Below are positions 39,501-48,374 of a DNA stretch of 64,000 nt, in pieces. Position 1 is the first letter of the stretch; each line of letters begins with the position of its first letter. The position numbers and the translations under genes are program-made. Source of the stretch: Chelativorans sp. (GTDB lineage Bacteria > Pseudomonadota > Alphaproteobacteria > Rhizobiales > Rhizobiaceae); assembly GCF_031180965.1 (NCBI RefSeq), contig NZ_JAPSLH010000018.1:1-64000 (forward strand), given 5' to 3'. The notes under the pieces are model-generated. The model saw only the letters and a program-made list of their open reading frames with translations, made no database searches and was not told where the DNA came from.

Positions 39501-40378
39501 TTCGCCACATCCGTCAGGTTGACGCGCGCGATCCGCAGCGTGGCGAGCACCACTGCCATGCACAGCACCAAAAGCACCAGCGCATAGGCCGCGCCCCGGT
39601 TCCAGTCGCCGCCTTCGAAGAACCAGTTGTAGATGATCTCGGTAAACCAACGGCTGCCGGGCGCGCCGAGAAGGGCGGGTGCCACATAGCTGCCGGCGGC
39701 GAGCATGAAGGTGAAGACGCAGCCGGTGGCTATGCCCGCCTTGGCATGCGGGATAACAACGCGCCAATGCGTGCGCCAGACGGAGGCGCCGAGGTCCCTT
39801 GCCGCCTCGATCTGCGATTTTTCCAGGGATTCGATCGCGCTGTAGATCGGGAAGAGCATGAAGAGGATGTAGGCATAGACCATGCCGGCGAGCACCCCTG
39901 CATTGCCGTACCAGCGCACGGGTTCGTCGATGATTCCCAACGAGAGGAGAAGCGCGTTGAGGGGTCCACGGAAGGCAAGCAGGATGTACCAGGCGAGTGT
40001 GCGCAGAACCTCGTTTATCCAGAACGGAATGGTGAGTGCCAGAAGCACCACTGCGGTCCGGTTGGGCGCGGCCGTCTGCGCCAGCCAGTAGGCGAGGGGA
40101 TAGCAGACGACGAGAGTCAGGAACGCCACCAACGCACTCGCCCACACCGTCTTGAAGAAGATCGAGCGATGGACGCTCTCGTTAGCCAGGTAAAGGATGT
40201 TGTCGAGGGAATAGACGTCGCGCGGACCGCCGAGGTCCGCCGGCGGCAGGTTGGGCCGGAGCGCATAGTCGACCATCATGATGTTCGGCGCCAGCACCAT
40301 GCCCGCGAGCCACACGGCGACGAGGGCTGCGAAAAGAGTGCCGAGCCCGGTGCCGAAACGCCCGTAAAATTCAGACAT
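39497..40378 (-). CDS. PotB-type ABC permease
   Basis: 293 residues, six TMs. EAA loop SQIEAARDLGASVWRTHWRV; N-terminal GLGTLFAALVAVWLAGMVLAP; long periplasmic loop before the second TM. Overlaps the ATPase end by 8 nt and the PotC-like start by 4 nt. Confidence 0.93.
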   Translation of the reverse strand: MSEFYGRFGTGLGTLFAALVAVWLAGMVLAPNIMMVDYALRPNLPPADLGGPRDVYSLDNILYLANESVHRSIFFKTVWASALVAFLTLVVCYPLAYWLAQTAAPNRTAVVLLALTIPFWINEVLRTLAWYILLAFRGPLNALLLSLGIIDEPVRWYGNAGVLAGMVYAYILFMLFPIYSAIESLEKSQIEAARDLGASVWRTHWRVVIPHAKAGIATGCVFTFMLAAGSYVAPALLGAPGSRWFTEIIYNWFFEGGDWNRGAAYALVLLVLCMAVVLATLRIARVNLTDVAK

Positions 40379-41438
40379 CAGCCAGCACCACCGCGTTCTC
40401 CGCGCGAAAGCTGAAGCTGGCCCGCTCGCCGATGGGAGGCGCCGAGCCGAGCTTGGTGTTCGGAATGGAGACGATCAGGCTGTTGCCGTCCTCGAGCGTC
40501 CCATAGGCAAGCGCGAAGGCGCCTTCGAAGTCGATGCGGTCTATCGTGGCGGCGATCGTATGCCCGCCCTCGGCACCGTAAGCGAGAGCCTCGGGCCGCA
40601 CATAAAGCTTCGCCGGGGCCCCTGCCGAGAGCCCGTTGCTGGCGCGGCCGCGAAGGGGCCCATGCGGGCTGTCCAACGTCGCGAAGCCGCCTTCGACCGA
40701 TGCCACTTTTCCGCCGATGGCGTTTGTTTCGCCGACGAAGCCGGCGACGAAGGGCGTAGCCGGATTGTCGTAAAGCTCGCGCGGCGCGCCGACCTGCTGC
40801 AGGATTCCGGCGCTCATCACGGCCACGCGGTCGGACATGGCGAGCGCCTCCGACTGGTCGTGGGTGATGTAGATGAAGGTGACGCCGGTGCGCTTCTGCA
40901 GCTCCCGCAGTTCCGAGCGCAAATGCTGCCTGAGCTTGAGGTCCAGCGCTGAAAGCGGCTCGTCGAGCAGCAGCACCTGCGGCTCCACGGCAAGCGCCCG
41001 GGCGATGGCCACACGCTGGCGCTGGCCGCCGGAGAGTTCGCCCGGCATCCGCTCGCCGAAACCCTCGAGCGCGACGAGCCTCAGCAGTTCCTCGGCTCTG
41101 GCCCGCCGCACGGACTTTTCCACGCCGCGCGCCTCGAGACCGAAGGCGATGTTCTCCCACACCGGCATGAGCGGAAAGAGTGCCAGCGACTGGAAAATCA
41201 TGGCGGTCGGGCGCTGGTCGGGGCCGAGCCCACGCATGTCACGCCCACCGATTAAAATCTTTCCCTCGGTGGGCTGGAGAAAGCCGGCGACCATGCGCAG
41301 GATCGTCGTCTTGCCGCAGCCAGAGGGGCCGAGGATGGAAAAGAACTCCCCCGCCTCGACGGTAAAGGAGACCTCGTGCACGGCCTGCGTGCGGCCGAAG
41401 CGCATGCCGACGCTGTGAAGCTCTACCGAATGTGACAT
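40371..41438 (-). CDS. PotA-type ABC ATPase
   Basis: 355 residues. Walker A GPSGCGKTT, signature LSGGQRQRVAIARAL, Walker B LLLDEPLSALD, H-loop YITHDQSEAL, TOBE domain at the C-terminus (VRPEALAYG). Powers the permease pair; 48 bp after the binding-protein gene, same operon. Confidence 0.95.
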   Translation of the reverse strand: MSHSVELHSVGMRFGRTQAVHEVSFTVEAGEFFSILGPSGCGKTTILRMVAGFLQPTEGKILIGGRDMRGLGPDQRPTAMIFQSLALFPLMPVWENIAFGLEARGVEKSVRRARAEELLRLVALEGFGERMPGELSGGQRQRVAIARALAVEPQVLLLDEPLSALDLKLRQHLRSELRELQKRTGVTFIYITHDQSEALAMSDRVAVMSAGILQQVGAPRELYDNPATPFVAGFVGETNAIGGKVASVEGGFATLDSPHGPLRGRASNGLSAGAPAKLYVRPEALAYGAEGGHTIAATIDRIDFEGAFALAYGTLEDGNSLIVSIPNTKLGSAPPIGERASFSFRAENAVVLADV

Positions 41439-41486
41439 GCTTGCCCGCGATATGGAAAGGGCGGGCCGCGGCCCGCCCTAGAGGGA

Positions 41487-42611
41487 TCAGGCGGAGAGGA
41501 ACCGGTCCTGATATTCATTGCGCTTGGCGACGAACCAGCTCTCCTGGATCGGCCACCACCAGAGCTTCTCCAGCGCATCGCCGGGATAGGCGGCGGCGAA
41601 GAAGGCTTTGGCCTCATCGGAGGTGAGTTCCGCCGCGCCGACGGCGGTGGAGTTGATGGAGGTGGCATTGGTGTACATCGCACCGGCTTCGGGTGTGAGG
41701 AACCAGTTGATGAAGGCATAGGCCTGGTCGACGTTTTCCGCGCCCTGGGGGATGGAGACGCCCTCCATCCAGGTGAGCGCGCCTTCCTTGGGCGCGATGA
41801 AGCCGATCGGGAGCCCTTCCTTGGCGAGCGCCGCGGCAGTCGAATCCCAGGTCTGGCCGATGGCGCAGCCGTTGACGCGGAAGGCGCCCTGCGCCTCGTT
41901 CTCGTTGTTCCAGAACTGCGCGATATTGGCCTTCCGGCCGATCGCCTCGGCGAGAATGACGTCGTAGATCTTCGTCATGTTCTCTTCCGACTTGAAGGCC
42001 TCCACCATGGGCATGGGCAGCTTGCCCTCGGCTTCCAGCCAGAGCCCGAGGCCGACCAGGCCGGAATGGCCGCGCACCGTGGCCTTTCCCTGCATCTCCG
42101 GCTTCCAGATGTCGCCATAGGACGCGGTGCCGTATTCAAGCGGCGCCTGCTCTTTGTCGAAGGCGATCGCCTCCGTGCCCCAGTCGGTCGGCACCTGGTA
42201 GCGCTTGCCGCCGACCACCGCGCCCAAATTCGCCGAGTTGTTCCAGGCGCTGGGCAGGCACTTTGCCACCTCCACCTTCGACTCGTCGATGGGCTGCACA
42301 AGATCGAACTCGACATAGTTCGGCACCCGGTCGACGGTCGGCCAGATGATGTCGAAGCCGGCGCCGCTGTTGGCGCGCAGCTGGTTCAGGAGTTCGTCAT
42401 TGGTGCCGTAGGGGGTGTAGTTCGGCTTGATGCCCGTGGCCTTTTCGAATGCCGCCAGCATCTCGTCGTTGAGATAGCCGGCCCAGGCGAAGATGTTCAC
42501 CGTCCCGGACGACCCTTGCGCGTATGCGCGCGAGATGAAGGGCGCCGCAATCGCCAGGCCCGCGATGGAAGCCGCGCCCTGGACAAAGCTGCGCCGTGTG
42601 ATCGAATTCAT
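41487..42611 (-). CDS. PotD-type binding protein
   Basis: 374 residues from the ATG at 42611 with GGGAGAG SD. Tat-like signal (SITRRSFVQGAASIAGLAIAA, cut near AYA). SBP_bac_8/PotD: VNIFAWAGYLNDEMLAAFEKATGI, YTPYGTNDELLNQL and VPTDWGTEAIAFDK. Binds a polyamine or similar cation; exact ligand unknown. First gene of the binding protein-ATPase-permease-permease operon, divergent from cphA across 277 bp. Confidence 0.92.
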   Translation of the reverse strand: MNSITRRSFVQGAASIAGLAIAAPFISRAYAQGSSGTVNIFAWAGYLNDEMLAAFEKATGIKPNYTPYGTNDELLNQLRANSGAGFDIIWPTVDRVPNYVEFDLVQPIDESKVEVAKCLPSAWNNSANLGAVVGGKRYQVPTDWGTEAIAFDKEQAPLEYGTASYGDIWKPEMQGKATVRGHSGLVGLGLWLEAEGKLPMPMVEAFKSEENMTKIYDVILAEAIGRKANIAQFWNNENEAQGAFRVNGCAIGQTWDSTAAALAKEGLPIGFIAPKEGALTWMEGVSIPQGAENVDQAYAFINWFLTPEAGAMYTNATSINSTAVGAAELTSDEAKAFFAAAYPGDALEKLWWWPIQESWFVAKRNEYQDRFLSA

Positions 42612-42832
42612 GTGAAGCTCTCCCATTAAGTCCGTTGCCTGCGCAGCGGTTAGGCCCGTCATGTTACACGCAGATGAAAGCCGGGCAACGAAAATGCATG
42701 ACGGCGGGCCGCCGGCGAAAGATGCGTTGTGCCGCCGATTTCGCCGCATCGGATCCCGTTCCTTGACCGCCCGAGTCGCGCCTTTTGTCCAGGGCGGGGC
42801 GTAACGAGCGGAAAAGATTCCTGTAATTGCCG

Positions 42833-42857
42833 GGAACGCAGTGTTCGATCGCGTGTT
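42833..42857 (+). promoter_or_regulatory. EcfG-like promoter, imperfect, upstream of cphA
   Basis: GGAAC (42833-42837), 16-bp spacer, TGTT (42854-42857), 31 bp before the cphA ATG; one mismatch to the CGTT box. Confidence 0.3.
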
Positions 42858-42888
42858 TAGAGCGCACCCCGTTGTGTGGAGACACAGA

Positions 42889-45663
42889 ATGAACAGCGCG
42901 ATCGAGGATCGGACGCTCATCGGCTTCCGGCCGATGCACGTCCGGGAAGTCGCGATTTACCGCGGCCCGCATTTCTACAGCGAGCTGCCGATGATTCGCA
43001 TCCAGCTCGACCTTGGCGATCTGGAACACTGGCCGACCAATCGTCTTCCGGGCTTCGCCGAACGCCTGGCCGCCCTGCTCCCGGGGCTGCAGAGCCACGG
43101 TTGCAGCTATGGCACGGAAGGGGGCTTCATCCGGCGCCTGGAGGAGGGCACGTGGCTCGGCCATGTGACCGAACATGTCGCGCTGGAACTCCAGACGATG
43201 ATGGGGTCGCGGGCAACGCGCGGCAAGACGCGCTCGGTGCGCGGCAAGCCGGGCGTCTACAATGTCATGTATGCCTATTCGGACGAGCCGGTGGCGCTCT
43301 TGGCCGGACGCATTGCGCTGGAGCTGGTCCAGCACCTGTTGCCGGCGGAGCTGCGGGGCATCCAGGGCCTCGACGAGATCTACGAGACGCCCGAAACGCC
43401 GTTCGATCTCGCAGAGCGGCTGGAAGCCCTCAAAGACCTTCATCGTGATGTCGCCCTCGGCCCCACAACGGCCTCGCTCGTGCGCGAGGCGCAGCGCCGG
43501 GATATCCCGGTCTGGCGAGTGGACGATACGAGCCTGGTCCAACTCGGCCAGGGCAAGTACCAGAAGCGCATTCGCGCAAGTTGCACCGGCATCACCTCCG
43601 AGATCGCGACCGAAATCGCCTGCGACAAGGATCTTACAAAACGCCTGCTGCAGGAAGCGGGCATTCCAGTTCCGCGCGGCTCAGTCGTCCGGTCGGCGGA
43701 CGAGGCCGTCAAGGCGGCTGAGGATCTTGGCTATCCCGTCGTGGTCAAACCGCTCGAGGGCAACCACGGCCGCGGTGTCACGATCGGGATCGAGACCGCC
43801 GACGAGGTGCGCTGGGCTTTCGACATCGCCCGCGAGCACGATCGGACGATCCTCGTCGAACAGCAATTCAGCGGCTCCGATCACCGCATCCTGGTGATCG
43901 GGGGCGAGGTGGTGGCAGTCGCCGAGCGGCTGCCGGCCCATGTGGTCGGCGACGGCCGCCGCTCCATCGCCGAGCTGATCGAAATGGTCAACCTGGACCC
44001 GCGTCGCGACGAGGGCCACTCGGCCTTCCTGACGCGCATCGAGGTGGACGAGTGCGTCGAGCATTTTCTTGAAAAGCGCGGGCTGACGCTGGCCAGCATT
44101 CCGCCGGAAGGCCGGCGGGTCGACTTGCGTCCGACCGCCAACCTGTCCACCGGCGGCACTGCGATCGACCGCACCGACGAGATCCATCCCGAAAACGCAC
44201 TGATCGCCCGGCGCGCCGCGCAGATCGTGGGGCTCGACGTGGCCGGCATCGACTTCCTCTGTCCGGACATCCGTCGGCCGGTATCGGAGACCGGCGGCGG
44301 AATCATCGAGGTCAATGCCGGGCCGGGCTTCCGCATGCATCTGCAGCCGTCCGAAGGACGGTCACGCAATGTGGCGCGGCCGATGATCGATCTTCTCTTC
44401 CCGCCCGGCTCCCGCAGCCGCGTGCCGATCTTCGCCATCACCGGAACCAACGGCAAGTCCACGACCTCGCGCATGCTCGCCCATATCCTGAAGCATGCCG
44501 GGCTGAAGGTCGGGCTGGCCATGACGACAGGCATCTTCATCGACGGCCAGCGCATCGCCAAGGGCGATTGCTCCGGTCCGAGGAGCGCCCGTCTGATCCT
44601 GCGCGAGCCCACCATCGATGCGGCCGTGCTGGAAGTGGCCCGCGGCGGCATCCTCCGCGAAGGGCTTGGTTTCGACCGCTGCGATATTGGGGCGGTGCTC
44701 AACGTTTCGGCCGACCATCTTGGCCTGCGCGGGCTGGACACCGTGGAGGACCTTGCGCAGGTCAAGGGTGTCGTCGTGGAATCGGTGGCCCGCAACGGCT
44801 GGAGCATCCTGAACGCCGACAATCAGCCGAGCGCCTCGTTGGAGCGTGTGGCCAGAGGCCGGATCTGCTACTTCTCCATGCGTGGGAAGAACGAATGGCC
44901 GGCATTCCTGCGCCGCCACATCGCTGAAGGCGGGCGTGCTGTCACCTGTGAGATCGAGGCCGGCCGCTACGATATCGTCATTCATGAGGATTGCGAGAAG
45001 CTCTTTGTCATGGATGCGGCGGAAATACCCGCCACTTTCGGCGGCCTTGCCGACTTCAATGTCGAGAACGCGCTTGCCGCGATCGCCATGGCCTACGCGC
45101 AGGATGTGCCTCTGGGGGTGATCCGCAAGGCGCTCTGCAGCTTTGCGACGAGCTTCGAGGAGCTGCCGGGCCGGCTCAACCGCTTCGATGGGCATGGCTT
45201 TACGACAATCGTCGACTACGCGCACAACCCGGACGGGCTCGCTGCCCTCGGCCGCTTCGTGCGCAAGCTGAAGCGCCCCCTCCAGCGCTCGATCGGCATG
45301 ATCGGCATCCCAGGCGACCGGCGCGACGTCGACATCCGCGAGATGGGCAGGCTGGCCGCCGGCCTTTTCGACACGATCGTGTTCAAGGAGGATGACGAAA
45401 GGCGCGGCCGCGCGCCCGGCGTGATCGCCGGGCTGCTCAGGGAGGGTGCGCTTGAGGCGGGATGCCCGCCCGAACGCATCCACACGATCCTGCCGGAAAA
45501 CGAGGCCGTACTCTTCTGCCTCCAACTCGCCCGGCCCGGCGACCTTGTCATCCTTGGTGCCGATGAATACGAAGCGGTCTGGCGCCAGGTCGTCGAATTC
45601 GAGGGCAATTCCCCCGTCGAAGATCCCTTCCGGGCCAATATTCGTCGATTGAAGGTGGGGTGA
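42889..45663 (+). CDS. cphA: cyanophycin synthetase
   Basis: 924 residues from the ATG at 42889 (SD GGAGA); an upstream GTG would add 16 residues. Domains: N-terminal region (1-160), ATP-grasp (about 215-480; VVKPLEGNHGRGVTIGI, ARRAAQIVGLDVAGIDF, IIEVNAGPGFRMHL) and Mur-ligase-like domain with P-loop GTNGKST (about 519-525) and DYAHNPDG. It polymerises Asp and Arg to multi-L-arginyl-poly-L-aspartate with two ATP per repeat, a nitrogen reserve. Overlaps the following gene; the downstream two genes degrade the same polymer. Confidence 0.95.
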   Translation: MNSAIEDRTLIGFRPMHVREVAIYRGPHFYSELPMIRIQLDLGDLEHWPTNRLPGFAERLAALLPGLQSHGCSYGTEGGFIRRLEEGTWLGHVTEHVALELQTMMGSRATRGKTRSVRGKPGVYNVMYAYSDEPVALLAGRIALELVQHLLPAELRGIQGLDEIYETPETPFDLAERLEALKDLHRDVALGPTTASLVREAQRRDIPVWRVDDTSLVQLGQGKYQKRIRASCTGITSEIATEIACDKDLTKRLLQEAGIPVPRGSVVRSADEAVKAAEDLGYPVVVKPLEGNHGRGVTIGIETADEVRWAFDIAREHDRTILVEQQFSGSDHRILVIGGEVVAVAERLPAHVVGDGRRSIAELIEMVNLDPRRDEGHSAFLTRIEVDECVEHFLEKRGLTLASIPPEGRRVDLRPTANLSTGGTAIDRTDEIHPENALIARRAAQIVGLDVAGIDFLCPDIRRPVSETGGGIIEVNAGPGFRMHLQPSEGRSRNVARPMIDLLFPPGSRSRVPIFAITGTNGKSTTSRMLAHILKHAGLKVGLAMTTGIFIDGQRIAKGDCSGPRSARLILREPTIDAAVLEVARGGILREGLGFDRCDIGAVLNVSADHLGLRGLDTVEDLAQVKGVVVESVARNGWSILNADNQPSASLERVARGRICYFSMRGKNEWPAFLRRHIAEGGRAVTCEIEAGRYDIVIHEDCEKLFVMDAAEIPATFGGLADFNVENALAAIAMAYAQDVPLGVIRKALCSFATSFEELPGRLNRFDGHGFTTIVDYAHNPDGLAALGRFVRKLKRPLQRSIGMIGIPGDRRDVDIREMGRLAAGLFDTIVFKEDDERRGRAPGVIAGLLREGALEAGCPPERIHTILPENEAVLFCLQLARPGDLVILGADEYEAVWRQVVEFEGNSPVEDPFRANIRRLKVG

Positions 45664-46535
45664 TGTGGTCGATCATTGTGCACGGCGGCGCCAAGACCAT
45701 CGAGCCGTCCGAGAGGGAAGCGAATAGCGCCGGCTGCCTCGCCGCCATCGAGGCCGGTGCACGCATCCTGCGCGGCGGCGGCAGCAGCATCGATGCAGTG
45801 GAAGCAGCGGTGAAGGTGCTCGAGGATGATCCGACCTTCAATGCGGGCCATGGCAGCGCGCTTAACGCCGAGGGAGAGATCGAGATGTGCGCGTCAGTCA
45901 TGGAGGGCGCCAAGCTCAATGTCGGCGCCGTCACCGTGCTCAGGGGCGTCCGCAACCCCGTCAGCGTGGCTCGGACCATGCTGTTCGACGAGCCCATCCT
46001 GCTTGCCGGTTCGGGTGCCCGGCAATATGCCGCTGACAAGGGCCTGGAACTCTGCAGTCCGCAGGACCTGAAGTCGCCGGAGCAAAAAAGGAGCTCACCC
46101 AGTCGGGATACGGTTGGCTGCGTCGCCTTGGATGAAAAGGGCAACCTTGCCGTGGCCGTTTCCACCGGCGGCCTCGACGGAGCAGCGCCGGGCCGCGTCG
46201 GCGACTCCCCGCAACCCGGCTGCGGCTATTACGCGGACAATGCCATCGGCGCGGTCTGTTTCTCCGGCGACGGTGAGCAGATCGCCCGCGCCATGCTCGC
46301 AGCCCGTGTCATGCACGGATTCGATGCGGTCGATCCCGGGCGCACCATAGAGGCCGCGCTCAACGCGCTTGCTCGCGTCGGCGGCGAGGCGGGGGCGATC
46401 GCGCTGGCGCCTGACGGCACGGCGGGATGGGCGCACAACAGCAGTCACTTCGCCGTCGCGATGGCGAGCAGCATATTGCCGAACCCGAAGGTTTTCCTCT
46501 CGAAGGAGGAAGAGGAGGAGCTTGCGCATGCCTGA
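45663..46535 (+). CDS. iaaA: isoaspartyl peptidase/L-asparaginase (Ntn hydrolase)
   Basis: 290 residues from the ATG at 45663, or GTG three bases earlier; either overlaps the cphA stop. Type-2 asparaginase: IVHGGAKTIEPSE, GGGSSIDAVEAAVKVLEDDPTFNAGHGSALN. Autocleavage is expected before Thr150 in SRDTVGCVALD, giving alpha and beta chains; GCGYYADN is the binding loop. In this setting it cleaves the beta-Asp-Arg dipeptide released by cyanophycinase. Confidence 0.93.
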   Translation: MWSIIVHGGAKTIEPSEREANSAGCLAAIEAGARILRGGGSSIDAVEAAVKVLEDDPTFNAGHGSALNAEGEIEMCASVMEGAKLNVGAVTVLRGVRNPVSVARTMLFDEPILLAGSGARQYAADKGLELCSPQDLKSPEQKRSSPSRDTVGCVALDEKGNLAVAVSTGGLDGAAPGRVGDSPQPGCGYYADNAIGAVCFSGDGEQIARAMLAARVMHGFDAVDPGRTIEAALNALARVGGEAGAIALAPDGTAGWAHNSSHFAVAMASSILPNPKVFLSKEEEEELAHA

Positions 46536-47361
46536 CAAGGTGAAGAAGGCCGGCCCGCGCCGGAAGGGAACCCTTGTCATCATAGGCGGCCACGAGGATC
46601 ACGACGGAGAGCGGGTCATCCTGAAGGAGGTGGCCAGCCACATCCCAGACGGCAAGCTTGTGCTTGCCACCATCGCCTCCCACGAGCCGGAAGGCTATCT
46701 CGAGAAATACCAGGCCACCTTTGCCGAGCTCGGCGTGTCTCAGGTCAATGAACTTTACGTGGACGACCGTGCCGAGGCAGGCCTTGAGGAAAAGCTCGAG
46801 ATGCTGGAGGGGGTGAACGCAATCTTCTTCTCCGGCGGCGATCAGTTGCGCATAACCAGCCAGATAGGCGACACGCCGATCTATGAGCGCGTGCACGAGA
46901 TCTACCAGTCGGGCGGGCTGATCGCCGGCACGTCCGCCGGTGCCTCGGTGATGAGCGACACGATGCTGGTGCGCGGCCCGAGCGCCACCTCCTTCCGCAT
47001 CGGCGATCTGCACATGGCGCCGGGTCTTGGCCTCCTGCCCAATGTGATCATCGACCAGCATTTTGCACAGCGGGGCCGCATCGGCCGGCTCATCGGCGCC
47101 GTCTCGCAGAACCCGCGCGTTCTCGGCATCGGCATCGACGAGAACACCGCCATTGTCGTCCAGGGGGAAAGCTTCAAGGTGATCGGCAATGGCGCCGTCT
47201 ATCTCGTCGACGGCGGGGGTGTCACCCATTCCAATATCGCGGAAGCCGCCGCTGATCAGGCCCTGTCGATCTACGATCTGAGGGTGCACGTCCTGAGCGC
47301 GGGCGACATTTTCGACCTTGCCACTCGCCGCCCTGCGCACGAGATCCAGGACAAAACCTAG
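46528..47361 (+). CDS. cphB: cyanophycinase
   Basis: 277 residues from the ATG at 46528, overlapping the previous stop by 8 nt, with a GGAGGAG SD. Peptidase S51: LVIIGGHEDHDGERVIL, FFSGGDQLRI, nucleophile Ser136 in GTSAGASVMS, LLPNVIIDQHFAQRGRIGRL. Cytoplasmic exopeptidase releasing beta-Asp-Arg from cyanophycin. Last gene of the operon; a hairpin follows. Confidence 0.95.
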   Translation: MPDKVKKAGPRRKGTLVIIGGHEDHDGERVILKEVASHIPDGKLVLATIASHEPEGYLEKYQATFAELGVSQVNELYVDDRAEAGLEEKLEMLEGVNAIFFSGGDQLRITSQIGDTPIYERVHEIYQSGGLIAGTSAGASVMSDTMLVRGPSATSFRIGDLHMAPGLGLLPNVIIDQHFAQRGRIGRLIGAVSQNPRVLGIGIDENTAIVVQGESFKVIGNGAVYLVDGGGVTHSNIAEAAADQALSIYDLRVHVLSAGDIFDLATRRPAHEIQDKT

Positions 47362-47388
47362 CCCGGCTCCTACCACCAGCCCAAACAG

Positions 47389-47414
47389 AAGAAGGCGGCC
47401 GAAGCCGCCTTCTT
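47389..47414 (+). terminator. strong hairpin after the cyanophycin operon
   Basis: 11-bp perfect stem AAGAAGGCGGC/GCCGCCTTCTT with CGAA loop, 28 bp after the cphB stop. There is no long T-run but it lies in a terminator position. Confidence 0.6.
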
Positions 47415-47527
47415 GAACCGCAGGGTGCCAGTACATCCGTGGTCACCGCGGCGGTCAAGCCGCGTGTTGCCAGAGGCCAGGGAGGGAGTTGGCACCTGGT
47501 AACCGCGGCAAGCTCTGCGCGCGAGGG

Positions 47528-48025
47528 CTACGCCGCTTTCTTGTTGGCTTTCGCCTCCGCCAACTGCGTCAGCAGCTCATCCGTCTTCTTTTCCTCCTCG
47601 AGATTCTGCTCGAAGATCCTGGCGGCCTCTTCCATGCCGAGCTGCTGGGCCCAGGTCCGGAGCGTGCCGTAGCGCGAAATCTCGTAGTGCTCGATGGACT
47701 GGTTCGCAGCCACGATACCTGCGTCGAGCGCCTCCGAATCCGAGAATTCCTCCAGGATTTCCTGGCCTTCAGCCACGAGACCCTGCATCGCCTCGCAGGG
47801 CTTGCCGCGCGCCGCCCGGTCCATGCTCTCAAAAACCTTCTCCAGGCGTTCGATCTGGCCTTCGGTTTCCTGGCGATGGGTTTCCAGCGCCTTCCTCAAT
47901 TCCTCGCTCTTGGCAGCCTTCGCCATCTTGGGAAGGGCGCGCAGCACCTGCTTCTCGGCGTGGTAGATGTCCTTCAGCGTCTCGAGCATCAGCGTTTCAA
48001 GGGTGCGGGTCTGGCTGCTGGGCAT
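47528..48025 (-). CDS. DUF892 ferritin-like stress protein (YciE/YciF type)
   Basis: 165 residues from the ATG at 48025 (AGGAG SD, 7 nt). Four-helix ferritin-like bundle: TLMLETLKDIYHAEKQVLRALPKMAKAA, then ALETHRQETEGQIERLEKVF, SIEHYEISRYGTLRTWAQQLG and LEEEKKTDELLTQLAE. Di-iron ligands lie in the E..E/H pairs of these helices. The family is induced in the general stress response; an exact EcfG-type promoter lies 38-62 bp upstream. C-terminal KANKKAA is basic. Confidence 0.93.
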   Translation of the reverse strand: MPSSQTRTLETLMLETLKDIYHAEKQVLRALPKMAKAAKSEELRKALETHRQETEGQIERLEKVFESMDRAARGKPCEAMQGLVAEGQEILEEFSDSEALDAGIVAANQSIEHYEISRYGTLRTWAQQLGMEEAARIFEQNLEEEKKTDELLTQLAEAKANKKAA

Positions 48026-48062
48026 TGCGCTCTCCTGTCTAAATCTTCCTGCGAGCCCTTCG

Positions 48063-48087
48063 AACGAGTATCGCGCCCATGTGTTCC
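48063..48087 (-). promoter_or_regulatory. EcfG (general stress sigma) promoter
   Basis: On the minus strand GGAAC (48083-48087) is followed after exactly 16 nt by CGTT (48063-48066), matching the alphaproteobacterial EcfG consensus. It is 38 bp from the start of the DUF892 gene. Confidence 0.75.
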
Positions 48088-48230
48088 ACACGTTGGAGAA
48101 TTCTGCAGGGCTGGTACCGCGGTCGGGCTGCTTTTTCTCGCCTCGCCCGAACAATAGCGGTCATCCGGGGTTCGAAGGGCATCGGCGGCACGCCCGCGGC
48201 GGATCGGAGAAGATCAGGAAGGGATAAGCG

Positions 48231-48374
48231 ATGAGCGCAGCAGGGCTCGACGCATGGTGCGGGATGATCCAGGCGACGAACGTCTCGCTTCTGGATATCC
48301 GCCAGATCGCCAAGATGCGCGACGCGCAGTCGAAGGGCATCCAGGCGCTTTGGCCTGAAAGCGCGGGCGGGTGA
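48231..48374 (+). CDS. 47-residue small protein coupled to the erythromycin-esterase-like gene
   Basis: ATG at 48231 with a purine-rich SD (AGGAAGGGA). Sequence starts MSAAGLDAWCGMIQATNVSL, later RQIAKMRDAQSKGIQALWP; no TM or signal peptide. Its TGA overlaps the GTG of the next gene (GTGA at 48371-48374), which argues for real translation. I do not recognise it; a weak EcfG-like pair (CGAAC, N16, GGTT) sits at 48148-48172. Confidence 0.55.
   Translation: MSAAGLDAWCGMIQATNVSLLDIRQIAKMRDAQSKGIQALWPESAGG

Noticed and set aside
42841-42888. GTG start for cphA at 42841
   Set aside because: The ATG at 42889 has a better SD and matches the usual CphA N-terminus.
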